From positions 62,001-126,000 of the forward strand of contig JASWJB010000040.1 of assembly GCA_032433595.1 (NCBI GenBank): a stretch of 64,000 nucleotides of DNA, written 5' to 3'. Positions 1-9,717 of the stretch are shown here, one piece after another (the first letter of the stretch is position 1; every line of letters begins with the position of its first letter). Origin of the DNA: Conoideocrella luteorostrata. Taxonomy: Eukaryota > Ascomycota > Sordariomycetes > Hypocreales > Clavicipitaceae. Position numbers and translations under genes: made by a program. Under the pieces are notes generated by a model, which made no database searches, was not told the DNA's origin, and saw only the letters and a program-made list of their open reading frames with translations.

Positions 1-910
1 GTCTGCCATTAATGCGATGTTGTAGTCGCCCTCGAGGTCATTAGACATGTAGTACCAGTCCTTCCAGCGCTGCAGCTGTAAGCGGTAATTGTCGCCCAAC
101 GTCCCATCTTGATACAAGTCGTTCCTAGTATTCGATGCATCTGATTCAATGATGTTGTGCGATCCGTCGAGACCAGTTGGTCTGCCTACACGCAGGAATC
201 AGAAAATTGAGGGGGCTGTATGCAAACAGGACGAGACGCTGAGAGATACCTAGTAAGCCGAATATGTTTTTGAAAGCATTGTCGACTTTTGCGGATGCTC
301 CGCCGATTGAGAATCTCGGGTTGGCGCTCACAAGCGCTCCAGTCCATACAGTCGCTTGGACCGCGAGCAGGATGCCAAAGTCGAGTCCCATGCCGAATAC
401 TTTCTACGCTGTCAACACTCGCCCGTCTAGGCGGAAAATGTGCCGGGGCTTGAATTCACCCTGGTTTACCACAAACGGAGCTTCAAATATCTGTTACGGT
501 CAGAGATGCGACGATCGGAGCGCTTTGATGCGATCACTTACACTGTATATGCCATCGTGGGGCAGATAGCCATGATTCGCGAGGGCATTCAGCCCAGGAC
601 ACGGCCCGCGCTGATCGCCTGCGCCTAGATCGGGTGGGACGAATTCGTGTTTCCCGGATACTATAGTCACTGTTAGGATATGTACGTTGTGAGAACAATT
701 GGCTTCCTTACCATCTATGGGGAGAAGGTTGAGGTTGGGTAGCTGACGCTTGTCGAAATGGCCGGCAAGTCGGGCTTTAACCTGTGGCCGAACTTGCTCA
801 AAGATATTCACTGGGCTGTCCCAATCTATTTTGTACTCAAACTCGTCTCCCGTCCCTGCGACGTGGCTGACAAGCACACCCCATGCGAGAGAAAAAGCAA
901 CGGTCCGCAT
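1..910 (-). CDS. Secreted heme-thiolate (chloro)peroxidase, 3' end beyond left edge
   Basis: Chloroperoxidase/unspecific-peroxygenase family (Peroxidase_2), which uses a cysteine-ligated heme to oxidise or halogenate small molecules outside the cell. Exons read as 910-712, 660-542, 490-470, 403-250 and 185 to the edge, with canonical introns of 51, 51, 66 and 64 nt. The first ~18 residues form a signal peptide. The proximal-ligand motif PCPGLNALANHG has its Cys at about residue 87. Downstream come the conserved block MGLDFGILLAVQATVWTGAL and the motif NIIESDAS, whose Glu is the likely acid-base residue. The C-terminus lies left of the window, so length and intactness cannot be judged. The 21-nt third exon is the least certain part: it was chosen because it keeps the frame and removes an in-frame TAG. 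The family call is firm; the substrate is unknown. Confidence 0.85.
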
Positions 911-1377
911 AGTCGATTTTTTGGATTTACTGCCAGTGGGCTATGGCTTGACCGTAGATTTTGCCTTTGAATGGAGCGAGCAACGGGCTTACCTATATAT
1001 CGATCTGAGATTTCCCATGGTAAAATATGTCGTTGGACCACGAGTAGCACCATTTGGGCGTGGGGAATGGATGAGCTGCCTCCATGCAATCTGCGCGGCA
1101 GACGTTGAAAGTGAGACACTACCAGAACATGTTCCAGTGCCACCATTCCTGTTTCTGCGCCGCGGTGCCTCGAATAGTAAGCTAGATATGCAACAGTTAT
1201 AAATGCTGATCCTTTTCGCTGTCGCATCTCGATTAAGGTTTATCATCCAAATGTCATGCTGGAGTTCGCATTCTGCTATGCCTGTTGCAAATGAAGTAAC
1301 AAGTCATATTCTATGCTCTCTGTGCAAATGTAATGATAAGTCATATTCGAGGCATAACAGCGTATAGATACCTTTAT
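911..1377. other. Intergenic, no gene seen
   Basis: This holds the putative promoter of the peroxidase and the 3' flank of the next minus-strand gene. Short frames here lack a start context, introns or family similarity, and I see no RNA gene or repeat. Confidence 0.5.
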
Positions 1378-1984
1378 CTAAAATAGAAGGCCCTCTTCCT
1401 TTCCAAAACTCAGGATCTGCTTCACGATCTGCTCCGCATAACCGAGGGGCAAGCCAGGATCTATTTTAGGAAGCTTGCCTGACTTTAAACCACCTGGAAT
1501 CAAAAAGCTGGTGAGAGGGCTAATAAGCGTAGCGATGAAGTCTACTGGGAAGTCCCGCAGTCCCCTCACAATCAATGTTGCAGCTTGCATTATGAACTCT
1601 TTGCCCTTGCCATCCGCATCGGCATCGGCGACAGTTCTGCGCTGGACCATGCCAGTGTCGTCCACGATGGAATGATCGCCTAATACCGCAAGCAGATTTC
1701 CAGTATCATCTACGGGGTGGGCGTTCCTACCGACTACATGTCGTTTTTGGACATTGGCGTTACGGACAGGCGTAGCTTCTTGTTCTTGAGTGGGGGTGAA
1801 CCTTGCTCCATCGGCCGCGAGCTTTGTCAAGCTCAATTCCACTGACTGTTCATCATTAGCGCATGCTATTTCGTCATTAAATGATGCTGGCGATGCTGGT
1901 AGTGCCTACGTTTGACGAAATAATGGCGGCTGCAGATGACAGCGCGGTCAACATGACAATCGAAAGCACTTGAGAAGCTAACAT
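1378..1984 (-). CDS. Small secreted protein of unknown function (about 180 aa)
   Basis: Two exons, 1984-1910 and 1845-1378, are joined across a 64-nt intron (donor GTAGGC, acceptor AACAG, phase 0). The first exon encodes 25 residues that form a clear signal peptide (MLASQVLSIVMLTALSSAAA). The second exon alone begins with GTG and would lack a secretion signal, which supports the spliced start. A dibasic KR at residues 59-60 could be a Kex2 site that separates a short propeptide from a ~120-residue mature part. That part has a DADADG run and a hydrophobic stretch, FIATLISPLTSFLIPGG. No cysteine pattern or known domain was recognised. It is an effector or secreted-factor candidate by architecture only. 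Confidence 0.6.
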
Positions 1985-2328
1985 CGTGTGTAATCTGTGT
2001 TGAGGACAGGTTGTGTACGGTTTGAACTTATCATTGAACTTCGCGCGAGTTCGATGCCGCTGTCACTACATATATTCTGACGGGGTTCCGAGCCACTAGG
2101 CTCGGAGGTTTCATCCCTGCCTTGCGTTCTGGAGATATTTGGAGCAATCTGATATGGTGAGACATACTGGCTGATCTGGTGTCACTGGTCGGACGCTTTT
2201 TGAGACGCAGGTTTCTCGTCTGATTAATATGCGGGGAGGTCTTTGAAGGAGTATTGACCTCGCATGTTGGTGAGGCAACGAGAATCAATTCTGGTCGTCT
2301 ACGTCTGAGCCTCTACAACTATCATAGC
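1985..2328. other. Intergenic, no gene seen
   Basis: About 340 bp between the start of the secreted-protein gene and the stop codon of the transporter gene. It should contain the former's promoter. No conserved frame or repeat is visible. Confidence 0.5.
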
Positions 2329-4160
2329 TTATCGTTCCCTGTGTTCCGCCACCTCTTTAGTTGCTGATTTTGATACAAACTTCTCCATGTCGGTTGGTAA
2401 GCTCCCTGGCAGGTTACCAAGCGCTCTTTCTCCAAACATCAAGTCGATTTCCTCAAGCGACTTGCCTTTTGTCTCCTTAAACAGCAAGCAAATGGTGGGA
2501 AGTGTGACGACCAAGTTGAAAGCTACATGGGGCATGTCAGATTTTGGACACCGGCGATTCTGTTTGACTGGGGCAAGATAAGGAAACATGGATCCGCTTA
2601 CCAACGAAGACAAAGTAAAACCTCCAGCCAAGATGTCCAAGGGCAATGGGGCTGACCTGGGCCCAAAACGTGCTCACAAGCCAGTTTCCTATGCCGGTCG
2701 CGAATGCGCAGCCCTTGCCACGAATTTGGTACGGCATCACTTCTGACATGTACGTCCAAGACACAGGCCCAAAAGAGACGGAGAAGATGATGCTGACGGA
2801 GAACAAGAAGGCTACCCCCGCGATACTGAGACCATGTCTCGACCCATCCAAATTCTGGCTATTGACAACTCCTTCGCAAATCAGAGCAATGGAGATTGCG
2901 ATGGTACCGAAGATTAGCGGTCGCTTGCGGCCCACACGATCGATCAAGAATGCAATGAAGAATAAATCTAGCGACGGAGTTGGCGGGTGAGCATACACTC
3001 CAGTTTTCCGACCGTGAAGCGCTGCACAGACGACTTACTTGCAATGGGTCCAACACAGTTGTATATTCCCGCCACCAGCAGCTTGGTCTTTCCCGTGAAA
3101 CCTAGAGACTCGTACATGATGGTTTGATAATAACCAATGACATTGATACCAGTAAACTGGGTAAAAACCTGCACAAGTGTCCCCAGCATCAGCCGACGCC
3201 TCCACTGGGGAACCTTGAACATGATCAGCCATCCTGGCGCGGTGATTGATTTTTCTGTGTCAATTGTCATCTTGATTTCGGTGAACTCGGCTTGGATCCA
3301 GTCTTCATTGCTGCCATCAAAATGCAGCTTTTTCAAGATTCTTAGTGCGTCTTCCGGACGATCCGTGGCGATGAGGTGTCGCGGGGATTCGGGCAGCCAG
3401 ATCATACCGACGCAAAGGAGCCCAGCCGGTAAAGCTTGAAAGGCCAACGGAAAACGCCACTGGAAGGACGACGTATCTGGCATTTGATGAGAGCCGTAGC
3501 CTACCCAGGTCGAGACGATGAAGCCTACACCGATCATCTGCTGCGCGATGCCAACAATCAGGCCGCGAATCTTGGGGTGGGCGCATTCGGACTGGTAGAC
3601 GGGCACTATATGGAACCATTGATTTTTTCAGTCGGAATGGAGGAAGAGGAATATGTTATTCTTCGATGATGTGCTACTACTCACCACTCATGGACAGCAG
3701 GCCAACGGCGAACCCGGCGACAATACGTCCGACAAGCATCATAGATAGGCTGCATCTAGTATAAGTCTGTCGGCTTATCCAAGTTTTATGGAAAAAGAGA
3801 GCGCCTACTAGTATGCCGCAGCTTGCAGGACAGCGCCAACAGTGCCAATGAATGCTCCGATCCCAATCGTTTTGCGACGCCCGTACTTGTCCATGATGAC
3901 GCCGCCGAACAAGGCTCCGAAAACGGCGCCGCCGCTGAAGGTGGCATTGATGGCACCTATGGTCGACGAAGTCGGCGTGGTACTGAAGAAGTCGAGAAAG
4001 TTTTGCGACGCAATAACATCGGTCATGACGCCCGAGTCATAGCCAAATAGGAACGACCTATATGCCGTTATTAGACGAGACTGATGACGTGCTTCCTGGC
4101 GAGCGATACTGACCCTATGGCCGCAAAGAGGGCAAGCCCGACGTTGTAGACCTTGCCCAT
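2329..4160 (-). CDS. MFS sugar transporter (hexose/quinate family)
   Basis: A 12-TM proton-coupled sugar porter of the plasma membrane. Six exons (4160-4114, 4057-3809, 3749-3685, 3605-3039, 2967-2602, 2522-2329) sum to 1,488 nt, i.e. 495 residues, normal for the family. All five introns (56 to 79 nt) are GT-AG and keep the frame. The start MGKVYNVGLALFAAIG is typical and is followed by SFLFGYDSGVMTDV. Sugar-porter signatures include MDKYGRRKT after TM2, WLPESPRHL in the central loop, QFTGINVIGYYQT in TM7, LIDRVGRKRP after TM8 and FKETKGKSLEEID after TM12. The protein looks intact. Substrate cannot be inferred from these motifs. The neighbours, a secreted protein and an IPK-like gene, do not form an obvious pathway with it. 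Confidence 0.92.
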
Positions 4161-4623
4161 GATAGCGAGCAGTTGACTTGTTGGCAGTGACAGCAAGCAG
4201 AGTATCGCCTCTCACGCAAAGATAAAGGTCCAGCCGAGAAGTAAATGCGCCGTCCGACGACGAAGTCGAGATGAGATTCGATGGTCACATGGACGCGCTA
4301 ATATACTTGCAACCATCGGCATTTGTGCACCAGTAAGGTATCATCCCTGCGATGGAACCCCAGATGCCAAGAAATACGCCTCTTTATGATTAGTCTCTAT
4401 TAACATTCATATTTTGATGAAGGCCTTGCTGTCCGGTAAGCCTCAAATTTCTTGATTTGATTTTTTAGCACCTGTTGAACCAGGATGCACGATGGATTGG
4501 ATGGATTCACCTTGATGAGCTGTCCCAGAGTCTGGCCATGCAGGCGTGCATCTCACCGTACGCTGCGAAACTTGGTACGCTACTGGATCGCCGGGTGAAT
4601 GGCAGACTGCGGGGAATTTAGCC

Positions 4624-4651
4624 GCCATCTGCCACCTGCCACCTGCCACCT
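4624..4651. repeat. Tandem 7-bp repeat, four units
   Basis: Four adjacent 7-bp units read GCCATCT then three perfect GCCACCT. This is a small minisatellite-like array in non-coding DNA with no visible function. Confidence 0.7.
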
Positions 4652-5006
4652 GCGTAGCTGCCCTCCGTGCACCTTCCTTGCCAAGCTTGCATATCGGCGG
4701 TCTAGCAGCGGTCCCCCCCTGACAGGCACCCATGCGCCAAACGCATTCACTAATTGATGGCCCTGCGAAACCCTGCTCCAGACCTCATGGTAGTTGACTA
4801 ACCATGCTAACTAAAACGGCCGACGCCCGAGCACAAGCCTGCTAAGCCCTGTTCAACGCCATGGCCTCCCCTCCCCAGCTGGCTAGTGATGTAACCAACT
4901 AATTCACCTTGTTGTTCTTTCTCTCCGAGCGACTCTTCTCCCCTTGCACCGGGGGTCTCTTCTTATCCTCCACTGGATATACGGTGTAAATAAGTAAATA
5001 TCAACT

Positions 5007-5026
5007 GAACCGAACCGAACCGAACC
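5007..5026. repeat. Tandem pentanucleotide (GAACC)4
   Basis: Four perfect copies of GAACC in intergenic sequence between the transporter and the IPK-like gene. It is a simple repeat. Confidence 0.75.
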
Positions 5027-5430
5027 GTACGATTTACTTGACTCTCGCGTTTTTAGTCCTGCTTCTGCCTTCACTTCCATTTGGCCTTCGGGAAAGTAAT
5101 GATGTTGATAGTTATTTGTGGTCAACGTGGTTACTAAATTAACTACCTAACTTCTTGATACAGCAGGTAGCATCATACGTCCATCAACCCAAGAAATCTG
5201 CAGTCCGGCTCGCTCCGCCGAAGTGCAACCACGCCGCCAGGCAGATATGATTCGAGTGATTTTAGCGAATCATTATCGTCGGTGGAAGCCACTCTCATAC
5301 TGTGGCTTGGAGAATTGAGATTGAGAGTCATTTCTCCACCCGCCGCACCGCCTTGTCCCTAGTTATTGTACAGCCCTCCTCAGGTCAACCATGGGAGCGA
5401 AGTCCAAATGGTGGTAAATAAGGCATGTCT

Positions 5431-6348
5431 CTATCGAAGAACCGTGGTCCAAGCATTCTCGACGGCGGCGACATCTGTGTCAACCACAGCAATGGCCTTG
5501 CCCGACTCAGCGGCCTGACAAATAATCACCCGAGACACTTGATGCGCTTCCGTCATGATACGCTTTGCCCACTGCCATTTACTACGCATGGCGCCCGTCA
5601 CATCGTCTACGCTGGTTGTCGTGTGGTCTTCGCATACGGCGCCGTCGTCAGATCTGCTACAATGCAATTGTCGTATTAGCATCGCATCTGCATACCGCTT
5701 CGGGTCTTGCGTGTAGATGCCTGCGACGTCCGTGACAAACACACAGCGCTGCACCGTGGGCAGGCTTGTCGCTAGTCGGTGCATCAGCGCGTCGCCCGAG
5801 AGAATTGTTGACCCCCATGCATGGTCCAGCACGGCATCGCCAAATAGCAAAGGAATAAACCCCTGCGTCAAGAGGTGCTGCACCCGTGCTACCAATCGAC
5901 TGCTCGATGCTTCCGTCAGCGCCCCTTGATCCGTCTCAACCGTGTCGTATGTTGACACCGATAAGACTGGTAGGTTGCCTCGCTCCTGTAGTCGCTGTAA
6001 TATATGGTGATGTAACTGTATGACACGCTGTCGCGTTAATGCCATGCCGAATTTGATTTTGTCACACCGCTGCCGCTGTTGTCGCGCATCGACTGCCACC
6101 TCATCGGTCGCCTGTGATTTATCCTCTGCCTCCCGCCAGCCTGCCTTGACTTGGTACTTTTTGGCGGGGGGGTGCCCAAAGCTACCAGCGCCGTGGATAA
6201 GAATCAGGCGGCTCCCTAGAGGTCGAAAGGCATCTTGATAGACTTGCGCTACTTTATCCACCAGAGCGTCGAGATTGGGCGAGAGAGCGTCGGGGATCGA
6301 CTTGTCTGTAATGGCCGCACCCCCAAGTTTAACAATGACTGTTGCCAT
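5431..6348 (-). CDS. Isopentenyl phosphate kinase-like protein (amino acid kinase fold)
   Basis: Intronless, 305 residues from the preferred start MATVIVKLGG at 6348; an in-frame ATG five codons upstream is possible. IPK phosphorylates isopentenyl phosphate to isopentenyl diphosphate with ATP, feeding isoprenoid synthesis. Diagnostic features are KLGGAAITDKS at residues 7-17 (Lys7 and Lys16 at the usual phosphate-binding positions), HGAGSFGH at 52-59 with the IPK-type catalytic His59, SGDALMHRLA, VFVTDVAGIYTQDP and SVDDVTGAMRSKW near the end. The His in the GSFGH motif separates IPKs from glutamate, aspartate and UMP kinases. Fungi normally make IPP by the classical mevalonate pathway, so an IPK is unexpected there. 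No other isoprenoid gene lies beside it. A related small-molecule kinase such as the FomA-like branch is the main alternative. Confidence 0.8.
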   Translation of the reverse strand: MATVIVKLGGAAITDKSIPDALSPNLDALVDKVAQVYQDAFRPLGSRLILIHGAGSFGHPPAKKYQVKAGWREAEDKSQATDEVAVDARQQRQRCDKIKFGMALTRQRVIQLHHHILQRLQERGNLPVLSVSTYDTVETDQGALTEASSSRLVARVQHLLTQGFIPLLFGDAVLDHAWGSTILSGDALMHRLATSLPTVQRCVFVTDVAGIYTQDPKRYADAMLIRQLHCSRSDDGAVCEDHTTTSVDDVTGAMRSKWQWAKRIMTEAHQVSRVIICQAAESGKAIAVVDTDVAAVENAWTTVLR

Positions 6349-6834
6349 TAAAAACCGCCCCAAAAAAGCAGAGGATCAACAGGGGGTTGTATAATAAAGA
6401 ACAATGATGGAGAGGAGTTGTCGACGAATTGAGACCAAGCATGAGCAGTTTGTGGGAATGCGTCTCCGCACGTGATGCGGTGATTAGCATGCACTGTGTG
6501 AAGCGAACGGGGTACCATTCTGCATGTGTACTTCGTACTATGTGAATCAAACATGATCTTTCTTTCGTTGGTACATAATATCTGCGTCAAATTAACAGTA
6601 TATAATAGGCAAAGAGGACAAGCGAGATTTTTTGGCGAAAAATACGACGGGCTGCACTTTACAAAATCTTTATTGAACCATTAAACGCATGACTGAATGA
6701 ACCGGGGCAACGGCTGAGCTTTCAGCTGCTGATAACCCAGCACAGCGCCGAGCCACGCCAATCCTGACTGTGGCTGCGGGCATGTCGTCCAGTCAGGCAC
6801 GGCCCAAGGAGTCTCGGTCTTGCAGAGGTAGTGT
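6349..6834. other. Intergenic, presumed promoter of the IPK-like gene
   Basis: About 490 bp upstream of the kinase start. No frame, RNA gene or repeat is supported. Confidence 0.45.
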
Positions 6835-7110
6835 ACCGAAGGCCATAACTTTGACAAACCCAGCGCCTTGTGTTTGTTGCTTTGTATATTCGCAACTATC
6901 CAGTGGTCTAGTCAATTTCGCCGCGGCGGCCTCGAGCATAAGCTTGCCCATTCAGAAGCCGCGTAGTTGGTCGGGACTGAGCTGTCGTCACTCCGAAAAG
7001 CGAGTAAGATATCCGCAACTTCCATCCACTCGCCTAGGTTGACATTCATATTCTTGCCAGCCAAACTGGGCTTGCTGAGCATCAAAGTTGATGCAATGAT
7101 CGGGCTCACG
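6835..7110 (-). pseudogene. Relic of a LaeA/UMTA-like methyltransferase (C-terminal fragment)
   Basis: Two minus-strand frames together resemble the C-terminal part of LaeA-like SAM methyltransferases. From about 7040 downwards the first frame reads GEWMEVADILLAF then VPTNYAASEWA, like the family's GGWMEV strand and its following acidic loop. After a one-base shift near the end of ASEWA the second frame continues as KLMLEAAAAKLTRPLDS and ends near GAGFVKVMAFG, like the family's AGF block. No SAM-binding motif I or start is visible upstream. It is a decayed fragment rather than a gene. The assignment rests on remembered family features and should be confirmed by a translated search. Confidence 0.45.
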
Positions 7111-9342
7111 CTCGCCGGGACTGCATTAGACGTTTTGTTTGCGGGAAATCTTCCTTCTTTAAACCAAGGTCTCGGCGCCGGCTGGTCGAAATGGTGGCTG
7201 GCCCAAGCTGTGTGAAGTGGCAGGATGCATATTGACTTTTATGAGGTGCGCCAAAATATGGTCAATCTCACTTGAGCCGACCTAAAGTCATGCACCCTGT
7301 GTGCGCTGACAAGAGACTGTCCATAAAGTGTTTATTGCTCTCATTAACCCAAATGACCTCATCACGAACGACCCGGAACTTTGCGCACCGCGTACAAACG
7401 ATCGAAATGGCATGGTGGTATGCGACTAGATCCCTTAAAGGACAGGGTCCTGTCCGCGAGGAATCATGTGCTACCTTGGCACTTATGCTCGAAAATGCAC
7501 CAGGGGTAAGTATTTTTCACATATCACAATTCCCGTGGGCCGACAAAACGTACAGTGCTGAGGCCAATAGGTGGACGGTCTTGGGGCAAAATTGGTCAGA
7601 GCATTCAAGCTTTTATCTGTCTCCTCGACAAAAAGTAGTAAAAATCGCCACCAGAAACAAATAAAACCAAGCCGTTCCCCACCCCCCCTTTTTTTAAAGC
7701 AAGATGCTATTTAGTCTTGCACGTTTAGTTCCAAGCTGAGTAGCTAGGGTCAATCAGAGCAACGAACTAGTTCTCGCATTTCCAGCTAATGAGTGAGGAA
7801 TTAGATCTCTTCTTATAGTTGGATTTTATCTACCGAGTTGAGGTTATCCTACGATGCTGAAAATTTCTATCGTGTGATGTTGAATCTTACGATGTGTGTG
7901 GCGTTGACGGGAGTTTCCTACGGCAGCATCCGTTGAGTGGATATTTCAGGACAACTTCCTAGGATCAGGGAATTTGTGATGTAAAATTTTCGGCCTATTT
8001 TAGTGGCATGAACAACTAATACGGCTTTCGACATTATTTAGCCCATTTGCTGCCATAGTGCCGTTGACTCAGCAGCTTGACTCAGCCACCTAAAGTGGGC
8101 TTTATGCCTGGATGGATTATGATGAAGTTGTGCATCTGCTTGGACCAGTCAAGATACCTTCTTTCTCATATGATGCATTATTAAGGTGCATTTGTTTTGA
8201 AGCATCGTAATAATGTGTAAGTAGATGCTGGTTTGTCGACCCAAGAAGGCACACCCAACACTCACGTATGCTGAGGTCTGACACACACCCAGTAACGCTC
8301 CGTACACTTTCGTGAAAGGCTTCTCGCAAAGGCCTCCCATAATTCGTAGTGACCTTTCTCTTGCCGAGATCAAATGGTCTTGCAGGTTGCTTGCCTCTTG
8401 TGGAGCAACTGCGCACTTCAATTGAGCAAAATAATAAATGAACGTGTGAGGCACAATGCCCAAGTAAACTTCGGGGGAAAACTTCTGTTGATTCGATTCT
8501 TGTGATGGCCTGTCTCGAAGGGTACGATCGCACTACTTAGCTATACTATTTGGATTGACCAGATTGGTCAAGTCCGCAACGCACGTGAATTCAACCTTGT
8601 CACCCAAGAGGATCATTTCCGCCGACACACTGGTAAAAGCATTGACGTAATGTCATGGCGAAATTAACTCGGATTTTGCATCATCTGTTTTTGGGCGGGA
8701 CGGTCCCTTGAGTAATATGGCTTGAAAGTAATCATCCTCTACGGCAACGACGAATAGAAGACGACGAGTCAATATCCGGTGCAAAACACTTCAAATAAAT
8801 GCGAAACCACCCATGAATTGTCGAAATTCTTGTCCGTTTGACTATGGAGCAAAATGTAGGCATACCAAATGTTACCCCAATAGTAGCAAATAGTGACTTT
8901 TATTCTCAACCCAACATGAATAGCTTTTGTAATTCCGAATAACCTTTTTAATAAGTTTGCATAATTGTACCTCCTTTAGTGGGTCTTATATGGAGCTAGA
9001 CACATGTTTTACCTACGTACCTGTCTGAAGTTTGCTAAGATTGGTATTTAAAAATCCCACAGACCGCCGACAAAGGTGGGATGCAATGAGTAGCATAGCA
9101 TTGATTCGCATGACATCCCCAAAAGTAATTTTATATATTTTGCAATATGAAACGAAATAATATGCGAAATATTTTTATAAGAAGGGCTACAATTCTACTC
9201 TAGCATGTTCTCATCTCTCAATAAGTACAACAACATCTACGCACTACTCTCCCAAGTCTGACTCCATATATACAAACCCATTCAAGCTACATCATTTATT
9301 TTCACTTTAAAACTAGTTCAAAAGCTATTTCACTCATACACC
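7111..9342. other. Long gene-poor, AT-rich intergenic stretch
   Basis: More than 2 kb without a supported gene. Open frames of up to about 130 codons (for example on the plus strand at 7272-7664) lack a start context, splice signals and recognisable motifs. The last ~100 bp form the promoter of the next gene. Confidence 0.45.
9267..9272 (+). promoter_or_regulatory. Possible TATA box of the cysteine-rich secreted protein gene
   Basis: TATATA lies 71 to 76 bp upstream of the ATG at 9343. It is followed by a pyrimidine- and A-rich leader, and the start context is CACCATGG. The position fits a TATA element with a short leader. This is inference from sequence only. Confidence 0.35.
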
Positions 9343-9717
9343 ATGGTTCAGATCAGTGCCACTGTTCTCATTGCGGCACTTGCCGCCAGCGCTGCTGCTG
9401 CAGCCACCCCTCAGGACAAGCTCCCTTTCATCGCAGTCGAACGCCGGATTTGCCGCTCAGATACCGAGAAATGCGTGGGAACCAAGGAGTTTTGCGAAAA
9501 GTTCCAGAAGGGTTTCAAATCTCCTGAAGAATGCGTGGCTGCAAGAGAACTTAAGAGGGGCGAGCTTCCTTTCATTCCCCTTCCCTCAGTGCAGTGCCGC
9601 ATGGACACCGAGTTCTGCGTGGGAACGGTGATGTTCTGCAATCAAGAGGGCAATCGCGGTTATATGTCCGCCGCGGACTGCTTGGCTGCACGAAAGAACG
9701 AGGATGTCGTTAATTAG
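9343..9717 (+). CDS. Duplicated cysteine-rich small secreted protein (effector-like, KR-separated repeats)
   Basis: 124 residues, intronless, with an Ala-rich signal peptide (residues 1-21). The mature part is an internal duplication of about 44-47 residues. Repeat 1 (about 27-69) has Cys at 37, 44, 51 and 64; repeat 2 (about 75-118) has Cys at 85, 92, 99 and 113. Both begin with LPFI, contain the pattern C-x6-C-x6-C-x12/13-C with CVGT at the second Cys, and end in C-x-AAR. The two units are separated by LKRGE, with a Kex2-type KR at 71-72. Processing would therefore release two related four-cysteine peptides. This resembles Kex2-processed repeat proteins and fungal effectors, but no known family was recognised. 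The start context CACCATGG is strong. Function is unknown. Confidence 0.8.
   Translation: MVQISATVLIAALAASAAAAATPQDKLPFIAVERRICRSDTEKCVGTKEFCEKFQKGFKSPEECVAARELKRGELPFIPLPSVQCRMDTEFCVGTVMFCNQEGNRGYMSAADCLAARKNEDVVN

Larger units (their letters stand above)
4161..5430. other. Intergenic region with two short tandem repeats
   Basis: This is the upstream region of the transporter and the 3' flank of the IPK-like gene. It holds the two microsatellite-like arrays listed separately. On the minus strand at about 4400-4290 a short open stretch (GIWGSIAGMIPYW) ends at a TGA. It is too short to assign and may be a relic or chance. Nothing else is supported. Confidence 0.45.

Noticed and set aside
5425..5679. 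Plus-strand frames over the IPK-like gene
   Set aside because: They lie antisense to a well-supported kinase and have no motif of their own.
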